Assembly: GCF_900106065.1 (NCBI RefSeq)
Contig: NZ_LT629796.1
Span: forward strand, 372,001 to 436,000
Reading direction: 5' to 3'
Source of the DNA: Pseudomonas mandelii
Lineage (GTDB): Bacteria > Pseudomonadota > Gammaproteobacteria > Pseudomonadales > Pseudomonadaceae
DNA length: 64,000 nt
The position numbers and the translations under genes are program-made. Below, one piece after another: positions 30,659 through 38,833 of this stretch. The notes below the pieces were generated by a model. That model was not told the DNA's origin and ran no database searches. It was given only the letters and a program-made list of their open reading frames with translations. Position 1 is the first letter of the stretch; each line of letters starts with the position of its first letter.

Positions 30659-31587
30659 ACCGCCACCTTCGACAGATTTTTCTCCACCAGGGACACGAAC
30701 AACTCCTCGAGGCGATTGGTTTTGTTACGCAGGCTCAGCACTTCGATGTTCTGCTGCGCCAACTGGGTGAACAGCGCGGTGATGCCCATGGCCTTGTCGA
30801 CCTGGACTTCGAGTGTGTGGCTGTCGAGCAGCTTGGTCGGATAACCGAGCAACTGCGGCGCGACGTTCAGCGTGTTCTTGAGATCAAGCAGAAAGGTCTC
30901 CACATGCAGCTGGCCGAGCAGCTGTTTCATGCTGGTGTTCTCGACAATCGTGCCGTGGTCGATGATGCCGATGTTGCGGCACAACTGCTCAGCCTCTTCC
31001 AGGTAATGAGTGGTGAGGATGATGGTGATGCCTTTCTGGTTCAGCTCGGTGAGAAAGGTCCACATCGAGCGACGCAGTTCGATGTCCACACCCGCGGTCG
31101 GTTCATCGAGGATCAGCAGGCGCGGTTCGTGAACCAGTGCGCGGGCGATCATCAGGCGACGCTTCATGCCACCGGACAGCGAACGCGATGGCACATCGCG
31201 TTTGTCCCACAGCCCGAGCTGGGTCAGATACTGCTCGGCGCGTTCCTTGGCGATCTTCGGCGGGATGCCGTAGTAACCGGCCTGGGTCACGACGATGTCG
31301 AAGGTTTTTTCGAACTGGTTGAAGTTGAATTCCTGGGGCACCACGCCGATGCAACGCTTGAGCGCTGCCGGCTCCTTGTCCAGGTCGTGACCGAAGATAT
31401 TCACCGTGCCGCTGGTCTTGTTCACCAGGGTCGAGAGAATGCCGATGGTCGTGGATTTGCCGGCACCGTTAGGGCCGAGCAAGGCGAAAAAGTCACCTTC
31501 GGCGACGTCCAGATCGATACCACTCAGGGCCTGGAAACCGTTGCCGTAGGTTTTGGTTAGCTGCCGGATGGACAGAGCGGAACTCAT
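30655..31587 (-). CDS. ABC transporter ATP-binding protein (YadG-like)
   Basis: A 310-residue ATPase partner of the ABC-2 permease. Walker A GPNGAGKST is at residues 38-46, the signature LSGGMKRRL, Walker B LLILDEPTAGVD and the switch His in TTHYLEEAEQL are all present. A C-terminal extension of about 80 residues after the core matches the YadG/DrrA group. The ATG at 31587 (MSSALSIRQLTKTYG) starts the conserved domain; the 35 codons upstream are not conserved. Confidence 0.93.
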   Translation of the reverse strand: MSSALSIRQLTKTYGNGFQALSGIDLDVAEGDFFALLGPNGAGKSTTIGILSTLVNKTSGTVNIFGHDLDKEPAALKRCIGVVPQEFNFNQFEKTFDIVVTQAGYYGIPPKIAKERAEQYLTQLGLWDKRDVPSRSLSGGMKRRLMIARALVHEPRLLILDEPTAGVDIELRRSMWTFLTELNQKGITIILTTHYLEEAEQLCRNIGIIDHGTIVENTSMKQLLGQLHVETFLLDLKNTLNVAPQLLGYPTKLLDSHTLEVQVDKAMGITALFTQLAQQNIEVLSLRNKTNRLEELFVSLVEKNLSKVAV

Positions 31588-31720
31588 ATCGGATTTACGC
31601 ACCAAGAAGGGAAGAAAGGGATAACTATGGGCGGGCGGCGAGCAATGCAACCGCGGCGCACGAGCGCAATGGTGCTTGTCGCCGCCAAACAAGTACAGTC
31701 AAGTGTGTCGATAGTGAGTA

Positions 31721-32344
31721 TTAAGTCAACGCGGTCATAACGGCTTTTTTATACGCCGGACGCTGTTTCAGTCGTGCATACCAGGCTTCAAGATGCGGCT
31801 GCGGTGCACGCTCGATCGGCATCTCGAACCAGGCATAAATGAAACTGCCAAGGGGAATGTCGCCCATGCCGATTTCGTCGCCGGACAGATACGGCGCGGC
31901 CGCCAACGCCTGGTTCGCCATCGCCAACAGATCATCGCACTCCTTGATTGCGGCGTTGATGGCGGTCCAGTCCTGCTTGTCTTCAGGTGTGCGTAACACG
32001 CCCCAGAACACCGTGCGGAACGGGCCGGCAAAACTGGAGGTGGTCCAGTCCATCCACTTGTCGGCAGCGGCGCGAGCCTTCAGATCCGTCGGGTACCAGG
32101 CCGTGCCGTTGGCGTGCTGAGCCATCAGGTAGCGCACGATGGCGTTCGATTCCCAGAGCACGAAGCCGTCATCTTCGATCACCGGCACGCGACCGTTGGG
32201 ATTCATCGCACGATACTGCGGCGTATCGACTACACCGAAGGCGCCACCCGCATCGATGGCTTCATAGGCCAGGCCCAACTCCTCGGCGGCCCACAATGGC
32301 TTTCTGACATTCGACGAATTTTTCCGACCCCAGATCTTCAGCAT
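31721..32344 (-). CDS. Glutathione S-transferase family protein
   Basis: A 207-residue protein with a thioredoxin-like N-terminal domain (about residues 1-80: MLKIWGRKNSSNVRK, then PVIEDDGFVLWESNAIVRYL, the Glu-Ser glutathione-binding motif) and an all-alpha C-terminal domain. The SSNVRK segment supplies the likely active-site Ser, as in the E. coli GstB-like group. It probably conjugates or reduces electrophiles with glutathione; no substrate can be given. It is monocistronic, with a start ATG at 32344. Confidence 0.9.
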   Translation of the reverse strand: MLKIWGRKNSSNVRKPLWAAEELGLAYEAIDAGGAFGVVDTPQYRAMNPNGRVPVIEDDGFVLWESNAIVRYLMAQHANGTAWYPTDLKARAAADKWMDWTTSSFAGPFRTVFWGVLRTPEDKQDWTAINAAIKECDDLLAMANQALAAAPYLSGDEIGMGDIPLGSFIYAWFEMPIERAPQPHLEAWYARLKQRPAYKKAVMTALT

Positions 32345-32387
32345 GACCGCCTCTTTATGGATGAATGCGCAGGCAGCATACGCCGGA

Positions 32388-33047
32388 TCAGGCGCGGCTC
32401 AAATCACTCTGCATGTCACCCAGCAACGCCGGCAATGTGTCGCTGAACAAATGTGGGTAGCACTTTTCCAGGTGCTCGAAAAAGAACGTCTCAGGCACGT
32501 CGGTGAACTGGCCGTGGTCGACCAGGTACTCCATCAACTGCTCGCCGTCGCGGTTGAAGGGATGGAAAACACTGTCGTTGATGCCGTCGAACTCCAGCGG
32601 CGCGATATTGAACAGTTCGCAGAGTTGCTGGTTGAAGGCCGGCGTCGCCTTGACCCAGCGCCCGTTCAGAAACAACTCCGTATAGCCGTGCATGGCAAAC
32701 ACGTCGCTCCTGAGCAATTCGAGCAACCGCGGCGTCGACAGGTGATTGCGCACGTCCGCCAGACCGATCCGCGCAGGGATCCCGCAATGTCGCGCGGCAC
32801 CGGCCAGAAGCGTGGCCTTGGGCACGCAATAACTTTCCCCGGCCGCCAAGGCATAACTGCCGCGCAACGTATCCGGGTCGCGACTGAACGTGTAGGGGTT
32901 GTAGCGCACGGCCTCGCGCACCGCGTAATAGAGATTGATCGCCTGCTCAAGCGGATCGCGACTGGCGCCCCGGTGTTTTTCGGCGAACTCCACCACCGAG
33001 GGGTGGTCACTATCGATGAAGCGGCCGGGACTCAGATACTCGTGCAT
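32388..33047 (-). CDS. Transglutaminase-like domain protein
   Basis: A 219-residue protein with a transglutaminase-like (cysteine protease fold) core. The Cys motif is ESYCVPKATLLAGAARHCGI and the His motif is MHGYTELFLNGRWVKATPAFN. The third residue, usually Asp in a DPTYN-like motif, appears replaced (ATPAFN), so classic catalysis is uncertain. The ATG at 33047 (MHEYLSPGRFIDSDHP) has AGGAG 8 nt upstream; a longer open frame upstream is not conserved. It is divergent from fadE. Confidence 0.82.
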   Translation of the reverse strand: MHEYLSPGRFIDSDHPSVVEFAEKHRGASRDPLEQAINLYYAVREAVRYNPYTFSRDPDTLRGSYALAAGESYCVPKATLLAGAARHCGIPARIGLADVRNHLSTPRLLELLRSDVFAMHGYTELFLNGRWVKATPAFNQQLCELFNIAPLEFDGINDSVFHPFNRDGEQLMEYLVDHGQFTDVPETFFFEHLEKCYPHLFSDTLPALLGDMQSDLSRA

Positions 33048-33295
33048 GAGAACAATCTCCTGGGGAAGCCACGAGTCTAGCGACACCTTCAGCACAGAGA
33101 TAACGACGTTTCGGCCAAACATGGGCGTATTGCCGCGTAGGAAACGAACGATTTCCCGGGCGTGTTGCCAACCCAACCTACAAAACTCATCGATGGTTTC
33201 CCACGAATTCAATCACCTCGCTCCGACCACCCTGTTTTGCGGATGCCGTCTAAGCTCTGAAGGTTGGTTTTGCCCTGGTTCACGGAGGATTAAAT

Positions 33296-35743
33296 ATGCT
33301 GCTGTTGTGGATACTGGTTCTGGTTGTCGGGATAGCTTATTTAGCCCACCGTCGCATCGCCCCCCTGCCCGCCCTGTGCATCGTCGCTGCCTATATCGTC
33401 GCGATGGGTGCCTTCAGTCGCGCGCCAGGCTGGCTGCTGCTGGTTTTCTGGGTGTTGATTGCAGCCGTCGCGGCGCCGTTGTTGCTGCCCGACCTGCGTC
33501 GCAAATTCTTCAGCGCGCCGCTGTTCAGCTGGTTCCAGAAAACCCTGCCGCCAATGTCGCAAACCGAGCGCGATGCGATCGACGCCGGGACCGTGTGGTG
33601 GGATGGCGAACTGTTCAGCGGTCGCCCGGACTGGAACAAGTTGCTGTCCTATCCAAAAGTGCAGCTCAGTGAAGAGGAACAGGCCTTTATCGACGGCCCG
33701 ACCGAAGAGCTCTGCGCCATGGTCACCGACTGGCAGATCGGGCAAGACATGGACCTGCCGCCCGAAGCCTGGACCCACATCAAGGAGAACGGCTTCTTCG
33801 CGCTGATCATCCCCAAAGAGTTTGGCGGCAAGGGCTTCTCGGCCTATGCCCACTCCCAGGTGGCGATGAAACTGGCAACCCGCAGTGGCGACCTCGCGTC
33901 GACCGTAATGGTCCCTAACTCGCTGGGCCCGGCCGAACTGCTGCTGCATTACGGCACCGACGAACAACGCAACCATTACCTGCCAAGGCTGGCACGGGGT
34001 GACGATATCCCGTGCTTCGCATTGACCGGCCCACTGGCCGGCTCCGACGCTGGCGCCATGCCCGACACCGGGGTCATCTGCAAAGGTGAATGGGAAGGCA
34101 AGGAAACCCTCGGCCTGCGCCTCAACTGGGAAAAGCGCTACATCACGCTGGGCCCGGTCGCCACCCTCCTCGGCCTGGCCTTCAAGGCCTATGACCCGGA
34201 CCATTTGTTGGGTGACAAGGAAGACCTGGGCATCAGCCTGGCGCTGATCCCGACCGACACCGCCGGTGTCGAGATCGGCCGCCGCCATCTGCCGCTGGGT
34301 GCCGCCTTCATGAATGGCCCGAACTCCGGCAAGGACGTCTTCGTGCCGCTGGACTTTCTCATCGGCGGCCAGGAAATGCTCGGCAAGGGCTGGATGATGC
34401 TGATGAACTGCCTGTCAGTCGGGCGTTCGATTTCCCTGCCGGCGGTCGGCACCGGTGCGGCCAAGTTCACCAGCCTGGTCACCGGTCAGTACGCACAGGT
34501 TCGTGAGCAGTTCAACGTTCCACTGTCGGCGTTCGAAGGTATTCAGGAAGCCATGGCACGCATCGGCGGCAACGCCTGGATGATGGACGCCGCCCGAATG
34601 CTGACCGCCAACGCGGTGGACCTGGGCGAGAAACCGTCGGTGCTGTCGGCGATTCTCAAGTACCACCTCACCGAACGCGGCCGCGAGTGCATCAGCCACG
34701 CCATGGATGTTCACGGCGGCAAGGCGATCATCATGGGGCCGAACAACTACCTCGGTCGCAGCTGGAATGGCGCGCCCATTTTCATCACCGTGGAAGGCGC
34801 GAACATCCTCTCGCGCAACCTGATGATCTTTGGTCAGGGTGCCATTCGCTGCCATCCGTTCGTGCTGAAAGAAATGGCTCTCGCCGGCCGTGAAGACAAG
34901 GATCAGGCACTCACCGAATTCGATGGCCTGCTGCTCAAGCACATCGGTTTCGCCGTGAGCAACGCCGCCAGCACGCTGGTGTTGAACCTCGGCTTCGGGC
35001 ACCTGGAACATTCGCCGGGTGACAAGCTCAGTCAGGGTTACTTCCGTGCGCTTAATCGACAGGCGGCTGCGTTTGCCATGCTTGCCGACCTCAGCATGAT
35101 GTTGCTGGGCGGTGAACTGAAACGTCGCGAACGCCTGTCGGCGCGTCTTGGGGATGTACTCAGCAACATGTACCTCGCCTCCGCCGCGCTCAAGCGTTAC
35201 CACGACCTCGATTCGCCGGAGCACATGGCGCCGCTGTTCAAGTGGGCCATGGAAGAAAGCCTTGGCCAGTCGGAGCGTGCGCTGGATGAATTGCTCAGCA
35301 ACTTCCCGAACAAGGTGCTGGGTTGCCTGTTGCGGGTGATCGTGTTCCCGTTCGGCCGTCGCCACAAAGGTCCATCGGACAAACTCGGCGCCGAAGTCGC
35401 CGCAGTGATCGGACGCGCCAAGGGCGATCCAACCCTCGAAGAATTGCTCGGCGGTTGCTACCGCCCGCAATCGGCAGACGACGCGGTCGGTGCCCTGCAA
35501 CACGCCTGCAACCTGTTGAACGCGGCGCAGCCGTTACAGAAAAAACTGCACGTGGCGCTCAAGAGCGGTCAGGTCAAACCGGCGGCTGGGGAACATGTCA
35601 TCGATGCAGCGCTGGAGGCTGGAGTGTTGCAAGCGGGTGAGGCGCAGTCCCTGCGTGATGCCGAAGTAGCGCGGCGCAAGGTCATCGACGTCGATGATTT
35701 CGACAAAGACGAACTGGCACTGGCCGACGGAAAGGTCCGCTGA
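33296..35743 (+). CDS. fadE: Acyl-CoA dehydrogenase FadE
   Basis: An 815-residue acyl-CoA dehydrogenase for the first step of fatty acid beta-oxidation. Length equals E. coli FadE (814). Two N-terminal hydrophobic helices (about residues 1-60) anchor it. The dehydrogenase core includes DLPPEAWTHIKENGFFALIIP and FALTGPLAGSDAGAMPDTG, and a C-terminal DUF1974 extension follows from about residue 520. The ATG at 33296 is preceded by CGGAGG. It ends in a strong terminator. A FadR-type operator was not assigned. Confidence 0.95.
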   Translation: MLLLWILVLVVGIAYLAHRRIAPLPALCIVAAYIVAMGAFSRAPGWLLLVFWVLIAAVAAPLLLPDLRRKFFSAPLFSWFQKTLPPMSQTERDAIDAGTVWWDGELFSGRPDWNKLLSYPKVQLSEEEQAFIDGPTEELCAMVTDWQIGQDMDLPPEAWTHIKENGFFALIIPKEFGGKGFSAYAHSQVAMKLATRSGDLASTVMVPNSLGPAELLLHYGTDEQRNHYLPRLARGDDIPCFALTGPLAGSDAGAMPDTGVICKGEWEGKETLGLRLNWEKRYITLGPVATLLGLAFKAYDPDHLLGDKEDLGISLALIPTDTAGVEIGRRHLPLGAAFMNGPNSGKDVFVPLDFLIGGQEMLGKGWMMLMNCLSVGRSISLPAVGTGAAKFTSLVTGQYAQVREQFNVPLSAFEGIQEAMARIGGNAWMMDAARMLTANAVDLGEKPSVLSAILKYHLTERGRECISHAMDVHGGKAIIMGPNNYLGRSWNGAPIFITVEGANILSRNLMIFGQGAIRCHPFVLKEMALAGREDKDQALTEFDGLLLKHIGFAVSNAASTLVLNLGFGHLEHSPGDKLSQGYFRALNRQAAAFAMLADLSMMLLGGELKRRERLSARLGDVLSNMYLASAALKRYHDLDSPEHMAPLFKWAMEESLGQSERALDELLSNFPNKVLGCLLRVIVFPFGRRHKGPSDKLGAEVAAVIGRAKGDPTLEELLGGCYRPQSADDAVGALQHACNLLNAAQPLQKKLHVALKSGQVKPAAGEHVIDAALEAGVLQAGEAQSLRDAEVARRKVIDVDDFDKDELALADGKVR

Positions 35744-35750
35744 TCCTGTA

Positions 35751-35790
35751 AAAACGGGCGCAGGAGCTTTATACTCCTGCGCCCGTTTTG
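35751..35790 (+). terminator. Intrinsic terminator of fadE
   Basis: A perfect 16-bp stem, AAAACGGGCGCAGGAG (35751-35766) and CTCCTGCGCCCGTTTT (35774-35789), with a 7-nt loop ends 19 nt before the next gene, so that gene likely has its own promoter or depends on read-through. Confidence 0.88.
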
Positions 35791-35808
35791 CTCTTGAGGA
35801 CTTATCTC

Positions 35809-36216
35809 GTGTCCAACGTCGTTGCCGATCATCTTGTCTTGCTCGACCACTTGCGCAGCATCCTGGTCGCGGTAGGTGAGGCCGAACAGGTTCCCGAAGA
35901 AAGCCATGCCCTGTTCCTGGAGCGCTTCGATGAGCTGCGTGCGTTGCTGCCGGTCGACCCGATCGAAAGCCAATACCTGGGCCAGGACATTCTGTGCCAG
36001 GTGATCACCCGTTACCCGCAAATCGCCCACCTGGTCCCGCGCGACCTGTTGTGGTATTTCGCCGGTGACTGCCTGCATTACATGCCCGATGATGAAATCG
36101 ATTTGTACCAGGCACTGGAAGAGCGTCGTTTCGAAGCCGAACAGAACGACGAACCTTTCGACTGGAATCAGGAAAAACAGCTGCTGGCAATGTCGAACGA
36201 CGAGCCGAAGCACTGA
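35809..36216 (+). CDS. Conserved hypothetical protein (135 aa, acidic)
   Basis: A 135-residue acidic protein with no membrane segment or signal. I do not recognise a functional domain; it resembles a conserved Pseudomonas protein found next to acyl-CoA dehydrogenase genes. Features are a predicted all-helical fold, PVDPIESQYLGQDILCQVI and DCLHYMPDDEIDLYQALEERRFEAE. The GTG at 35809 is chosen because GAGGA lies 9 nt upstream; the open frame before it overlaps the fadE terminator. Confidence 0.8.
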   Translation: MSNVVADHLVLLDHLRSILVAVGEAEQVPEESHALFLERFDELRALLPVDPIESQYLGQDILCQVITRYPQIAHLVPRDLLWYFAGDCLHYMPDDEIDLYQALEERRFEAEQNDEPFDWNQEKQLLAMSNDEPKH

Positions 36217-36232
36217 TCACCGACTGGAATGC

Positions 36233-36268
36233 AAAGGGCCCGCATGGTTATTCATGCGGGCCTTTTTT
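36233..36268 (+). terminator. Intrinsic terminator
   Basis: The arm GGCCCGCATG (36238-36247) pairs with CATGCGGGCC (36253-36262) and is followed by TTTTTT. It lies just after the 135-residue hypothetical gene. Confidence 0.88.
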
Positions 36269-36299
36269 ATGGCATTGCCGAATACTGTGATGTCTGGCC

Positions 36300-36330
36300 G
36301 GGCCCTTCGCGAACAGGCTCGCCCCTCTGT
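36300..36330. repeat. Single degenerate REP element
   Basis: TTCGCGAACAGGCTCGCCCC with flanks is one half of the Pseudomonas REP palindrome without its inverted partner nearby. Confidence 0.6.
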
Positions 36331-36351
36331 TTTGTGTCACTGCTATTGACC

Positions 36352-36361
36352 TGTCTAGACA
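36352..36361. promoter_or_regulatory. Short perfect palindrome TGTCTAGACA, possible operator
   Basis: A 10-bp perfect dyad directly after a TTGACC hexamer (36346-36351), upstream of the small-protein gene at 36488. It resembles the TGT-N4-ACA form of GntR-family sites, but no adjacent regulator gene supports this. Confidence 0.25.
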
Positions 36362-36487
36362 ACTCCATCCGTCGAAACAAATGGATATAAAAGTCTGTTT
36401 GTCATTTCTCCTGCTGTATCCTGCCCAAGCTTTTTAAAAGCGCGGATCTACCAGATCTATCAACAGACTTTGCGAGGAGCGCGAACC

Positions 36488-36619
36488 ATGCACGAGATCC
36501 CTAATCTCCCCTTCCCAAGCCTGCACGAAACTGAGCAGACAACCACGCAACAAGCCGGTGCCCAACAGCCCGAGCCGAAAGAAGCCACTGAACGCCGCCA
36601 GGCCGACAGCGAAGACTGA
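36488..36619 (+). CDS. Small acidic hypothetical protein (43 aa)
   Basis: A 43-codon frame starting MHEIPNLPFPSLHETEQTTT and ending with the acidic RRQADSED, with GAGGAG upstream of the ATG. It has no hydrophobic segment; the Gln/Pro/Glu-rich second half is likely disordered. Codon use is GC3-rich like the neighbours and the ribosome binding site is strong, so it is probably translated. The function is unknown. Confidence 0.55.
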   Translation: MHEIPNLPFPSLHETEQTTTQQAGAQQPEPKEATERRQADSED

Positions 36620-36696
36620 AACACCTGCAATGCCAGACCGTGTGGAAAGCGCTAACATGCGCTTTCCACACCGCCTGAACCCTTGAGCTGCCCACC

Positions 36697-36879
36697 ATGA
36701 CCGACGACTTCACAGAGACCCAGGCCAGCGTCCTGATCGGCACCGCCGAGAAGATGATCGAGATCTGGAATCGCCTCTCCCCCGAGAAACAAGCCGCGTT
36801 GCTCGCCCGTTTCGGCACCGAAGAAAACGCCCTGGCCGCCCTGGTCACGACGCAACTGGTCGCCCCCGCAAAACCCTGA
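36697..36879 (+). CDS. Small hypothetical protein (60 aa)
   Basis: A 60-residue helical protein, MTDDFTETQASVLIGTAEKM at the N-terminus, containing IEIWNRLSPEKQAALLARFG in the middle. The ATG is 77 bp after the preceding small gene. No signal peptide or membrane helix is seen. Small proteins of this kind are conserved hypotheticals in Pseudomonas; no function can be assigned. Confidence 0.62.
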   Translation: MTDDFTETQASVLIGTAEKMIEIWNRLSPEKQAALLARFGTEENALAALVTTQLVAPAKP

Positions 36880-36983
36880 TTAACCCCCCGCACGGCAAAT
36901 AGTTTTACTTTTCCACGCCCACGGACGCTCGCGCCGCTATCATAAGCAGCCTATCTATCCTGCTTTCCCGTGGACCTTTACCC

Positions 36984-38198
36984 ATGTCTGAAAACCAGCG
37001 CCCCCTGGCGGTCACGCTGCAAGTCGTTTCCATCGTTCTCTTTACCTTCATCGGCTACCTGAACATCGGCATTCCCCTCGCCGTATTGCCCGGCTACGTC
37101 CACAGCGATCTCGGCTTCGGCGCAGTAATCGCGGGGCTGGTGATCAGCGTGCAATACCTGGCCACCCTGCTCAGCCGCCCTTATGCCGGGAAAATCATCG
37201 ACAATAAGGGCAGCAAACTCGCGGTGATGTACGGTCTCGCCGGTTGCGGTTTGAGCGGCGTGTTCATGCTGATTTCAGCCTGGACCCAAAGCCTGCCGAT
37301 GCTGAGCCTGATCAGCCTGCTGATCGGCCGCCTGGTGCTCGGCAGCGCGGAAAGCCTGGTGGGCTCCGGCTCGATTGGTTGGGGCATCGGCCGGGTCGGC
37401 GCGGCGAACACCGCCAAAGTCATCTCCTGGAACGGCATAGCGAGTTACGGCGCACTGGCAGTCGGCGCGCCGTTGGGTGTGTTGCTGGTCAGTCAACTGG
37501 GCTTGTGGAGCATGGGCGTGAGCATCGTGCTGCTGGCCGTCCTTGGCTTGGCACTGGCCTGGCCAAAAACCGCCGCGCCGATTGTGGTCGGTGAACGGCT
37601 GCCGTTCATGCATGTGCTGGGACGGGTGCTGCCCCATGGTTGCGGCCTGGCCCTGGGCTCGATCGGATTCGGCACCATCGCCACCTTCATCACGCTGTAT
37701 TACGCCACACAGCACTGGGACAACGCGGTGCTGTGCCTGAGCCTGTTCGGCGCCAGTTTCATCGGCGCGCGATTGCTGTTCGGCAACCTGATCAACCGCC
37801 TCGGCGGCTTTCGCGTGGCGATTGCCTGCCTGTCGGTGGAAACCCTGGGGCTGCTGCTGCTGTGGCTGGCGCCGGATGCACATTGGGCACTGGCCGGTGC
37901 GGCATTGAGCGGTTTCGGCTTCTCGCTGGTGTTCCCGGCGCTGGGCGTGGAAGCGGTCAACCTGGTGCCGGCCTCCAGTCGCGGTGCTGCGGTCGGGGCT
38001 TACTCGCTGTTCATCGATTTGTCGCTGGGGATTACCGGGCCGCTGGCCGGTGCGATTGCTGCAGGGTTTGGCTTTGCCTCGATCTTCCTGTTCGCCGCGA
38101 TTGCTGCATTGAGCGGTTTGGCGCTGAGCGTTTATTTGTACCGGCAGGCGCCGAAGCACTTGAGTGAAAAGTACCGCGAAGGGCGCGACGCTCGCTAG
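36984..38198 (+). CDS. MFS transporter, YhhS family
   Basis: A 404-residue major facilitator superfamily protein with 12 predicted helices. The segment [20 protein letters not shown] followed by [20 protein letters not shown] (helices 1-2 and the loop 2-3 motif) is the hallmark of the E. coli YhhS/arabinose-efflux-like group. It is likely a proton-driven exporter; the substrate is unknown. It starts with ATG and ends on a TAG shared, through a CTAG tetranucleotide, with the stop of convergent arfB. Confidence 0.9.
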   Translation: MSENQRPLAVTLQVVSIVLFTFIGYLNIGIPLAVLPGYVHSDLGFGAVIAGLVISVQYLATLLSRPYAGKIIDNKGSKLAVMYGLAGCGLSGVFMLISAWTQSLPMLSLISLLIGRLVLGSAESLVGSGSIGWGIGRVGAANTAKVISWNGIASYGALAVGAPLGVLLVSQLGLWSMGVSIVLLAVLGLALAWPKTAAPIVVGERLPFMHVLGRVLPHGCGLALGSIGFGTIATFITLYYATQHWDNAVLCLSLFGASFIGARLLFGNLINRLGGFRVAIACLSVETLGLLLLWLAPDAHWALAGAALSGFGFSLVFPALGVEAVNLVPASSRGAAVGAYSLFIDLSLGITGPLAGAIAAGFGFASIFLFAAIAALSGLALSVYLYRQAPKHLSEKYREGRDAR

Positions 38199-38608
38199 AA
38201 ATCGATCTTGCCGCGCCCGGCCTTGATGCTGCCGCGCTTGGTCTTGGATTCCAGCCGACGCTTCTTCGAACCGAGGGTCGGCTTGGTCGGGCGGCGTTTC
38301 TTCTCGACTTTGGTGGCGCTGAGAATCAACTCGACCAGCCGCTCCAGCGCATCGGCGCGATTGGCTTCCTGCGTGCGGTATTGCTGGGCCTTGATAATCA
38401 ACACGCCATCGCTGGTGATGCGACTGTCACGCAGCGCCAGCAGCCGTTCCTTGTAGAACTCGGGCAAGGACGAGGCCGGAATGTCGAAGCGCAGGTGCAT
38501 GGCGCTGGAGACCTTATTGACGTTCTGCCCACCGGCGCCTTGCGCGCGGATGGCGGTCAACTCGATCTCGGCATCCGGCAGATGCACATTGTTGGAAATC
38601 ACCAGCAT
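38195..38608 (-). CDS. arfB: Alternative ribosome-rescue factor ArfB (YaeJ)
   Basis: A 137-residue peptidyl-tRNA hydrolase that frees stalled ribosomes without tmRNA. The catalytic GGQ is at residues 26-28 in [17 protein letters not shown]. The basic C-terminal tail ([20 protein letters not shown]) enters the mRNA tunnel in known structures. Length matches E. coli ArfB (140). The ATG at 38608 starts the conserved domain; the open frame upstream passes through a REP element and is not coding. Confidence 0.94.
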   Translation of the reverse strand: MLVISNNVHLPDAEIELTAIRAQGAGGQNVNKVSSAMHLRFDIPASSLPEFYKERLLALRDSRITSDGVLIIKAQQYRTQEANRADALERLVELILSATKVEKKRRPTKPTLGSKKRRLESKTKRGSIKAGRGKIDF

Positions 38609-38669
38609 GGAAAAGCGTCCGTATTCAGAACGCGCAGGATACCGCGAATGAACTGAAAGCATGCGGTCC

Positions 38670-38763
38670 CTGTAGGAGCGAGGCTTGCCCGCGATAGCAG
38701 TGTTGTCAGTCGACATCTTTGTTGCCTGACACGACCCCATCGCGAGCAGGCTCACTCCTACAC
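38670..38763. repeat. REPIN: two inverted REP halves with a conserved spacer
   Basis: TGTAGGAGCGAGGCTTGCCC (38671 on) faces CGCGAGCAGGCTCACTCCTA (38751-38760 region). The spacer, with GTCGACATCTTTGTTGCCTG, is nearly the same as in the element at 44261, so this is one family of mobile REP doublets. Confidence 0.85.
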
Positions 38764-38787
38764 GGGGGTTGTGTGAAGCCTGAAAAT

Positions 38788-38820
38788 GACAAACCCGGCA
38801 CATGGCCGGGTTTGTTGTTT
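38788..38820. terminator. Terminator between arfB and the aroP-like gene
   Basis: Arms AAACCCGGC (38791-38799) and GCCGGGTTT (38805-38813) with a 5-nt loop lie 20 bp after the permease stop on the minus strand. The T-run is modest on both sides. Confidence 0.65.
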
Positions 38821-38833
38821 CTGCGAGCTGCGC

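Noticed and set aside
34415..35503. 362-codon open frame antisense to fadE
   Set aside because: A shadow of a gene with clear acyl-CoA dehydrogenase sequence.
38195..38803. Longer arfB start at 38803
   Set aside because: The extra 65 codons run through the REPIN at 38.7 kb and are not part of the ArfB family; the ATG at 38608 is the family start.
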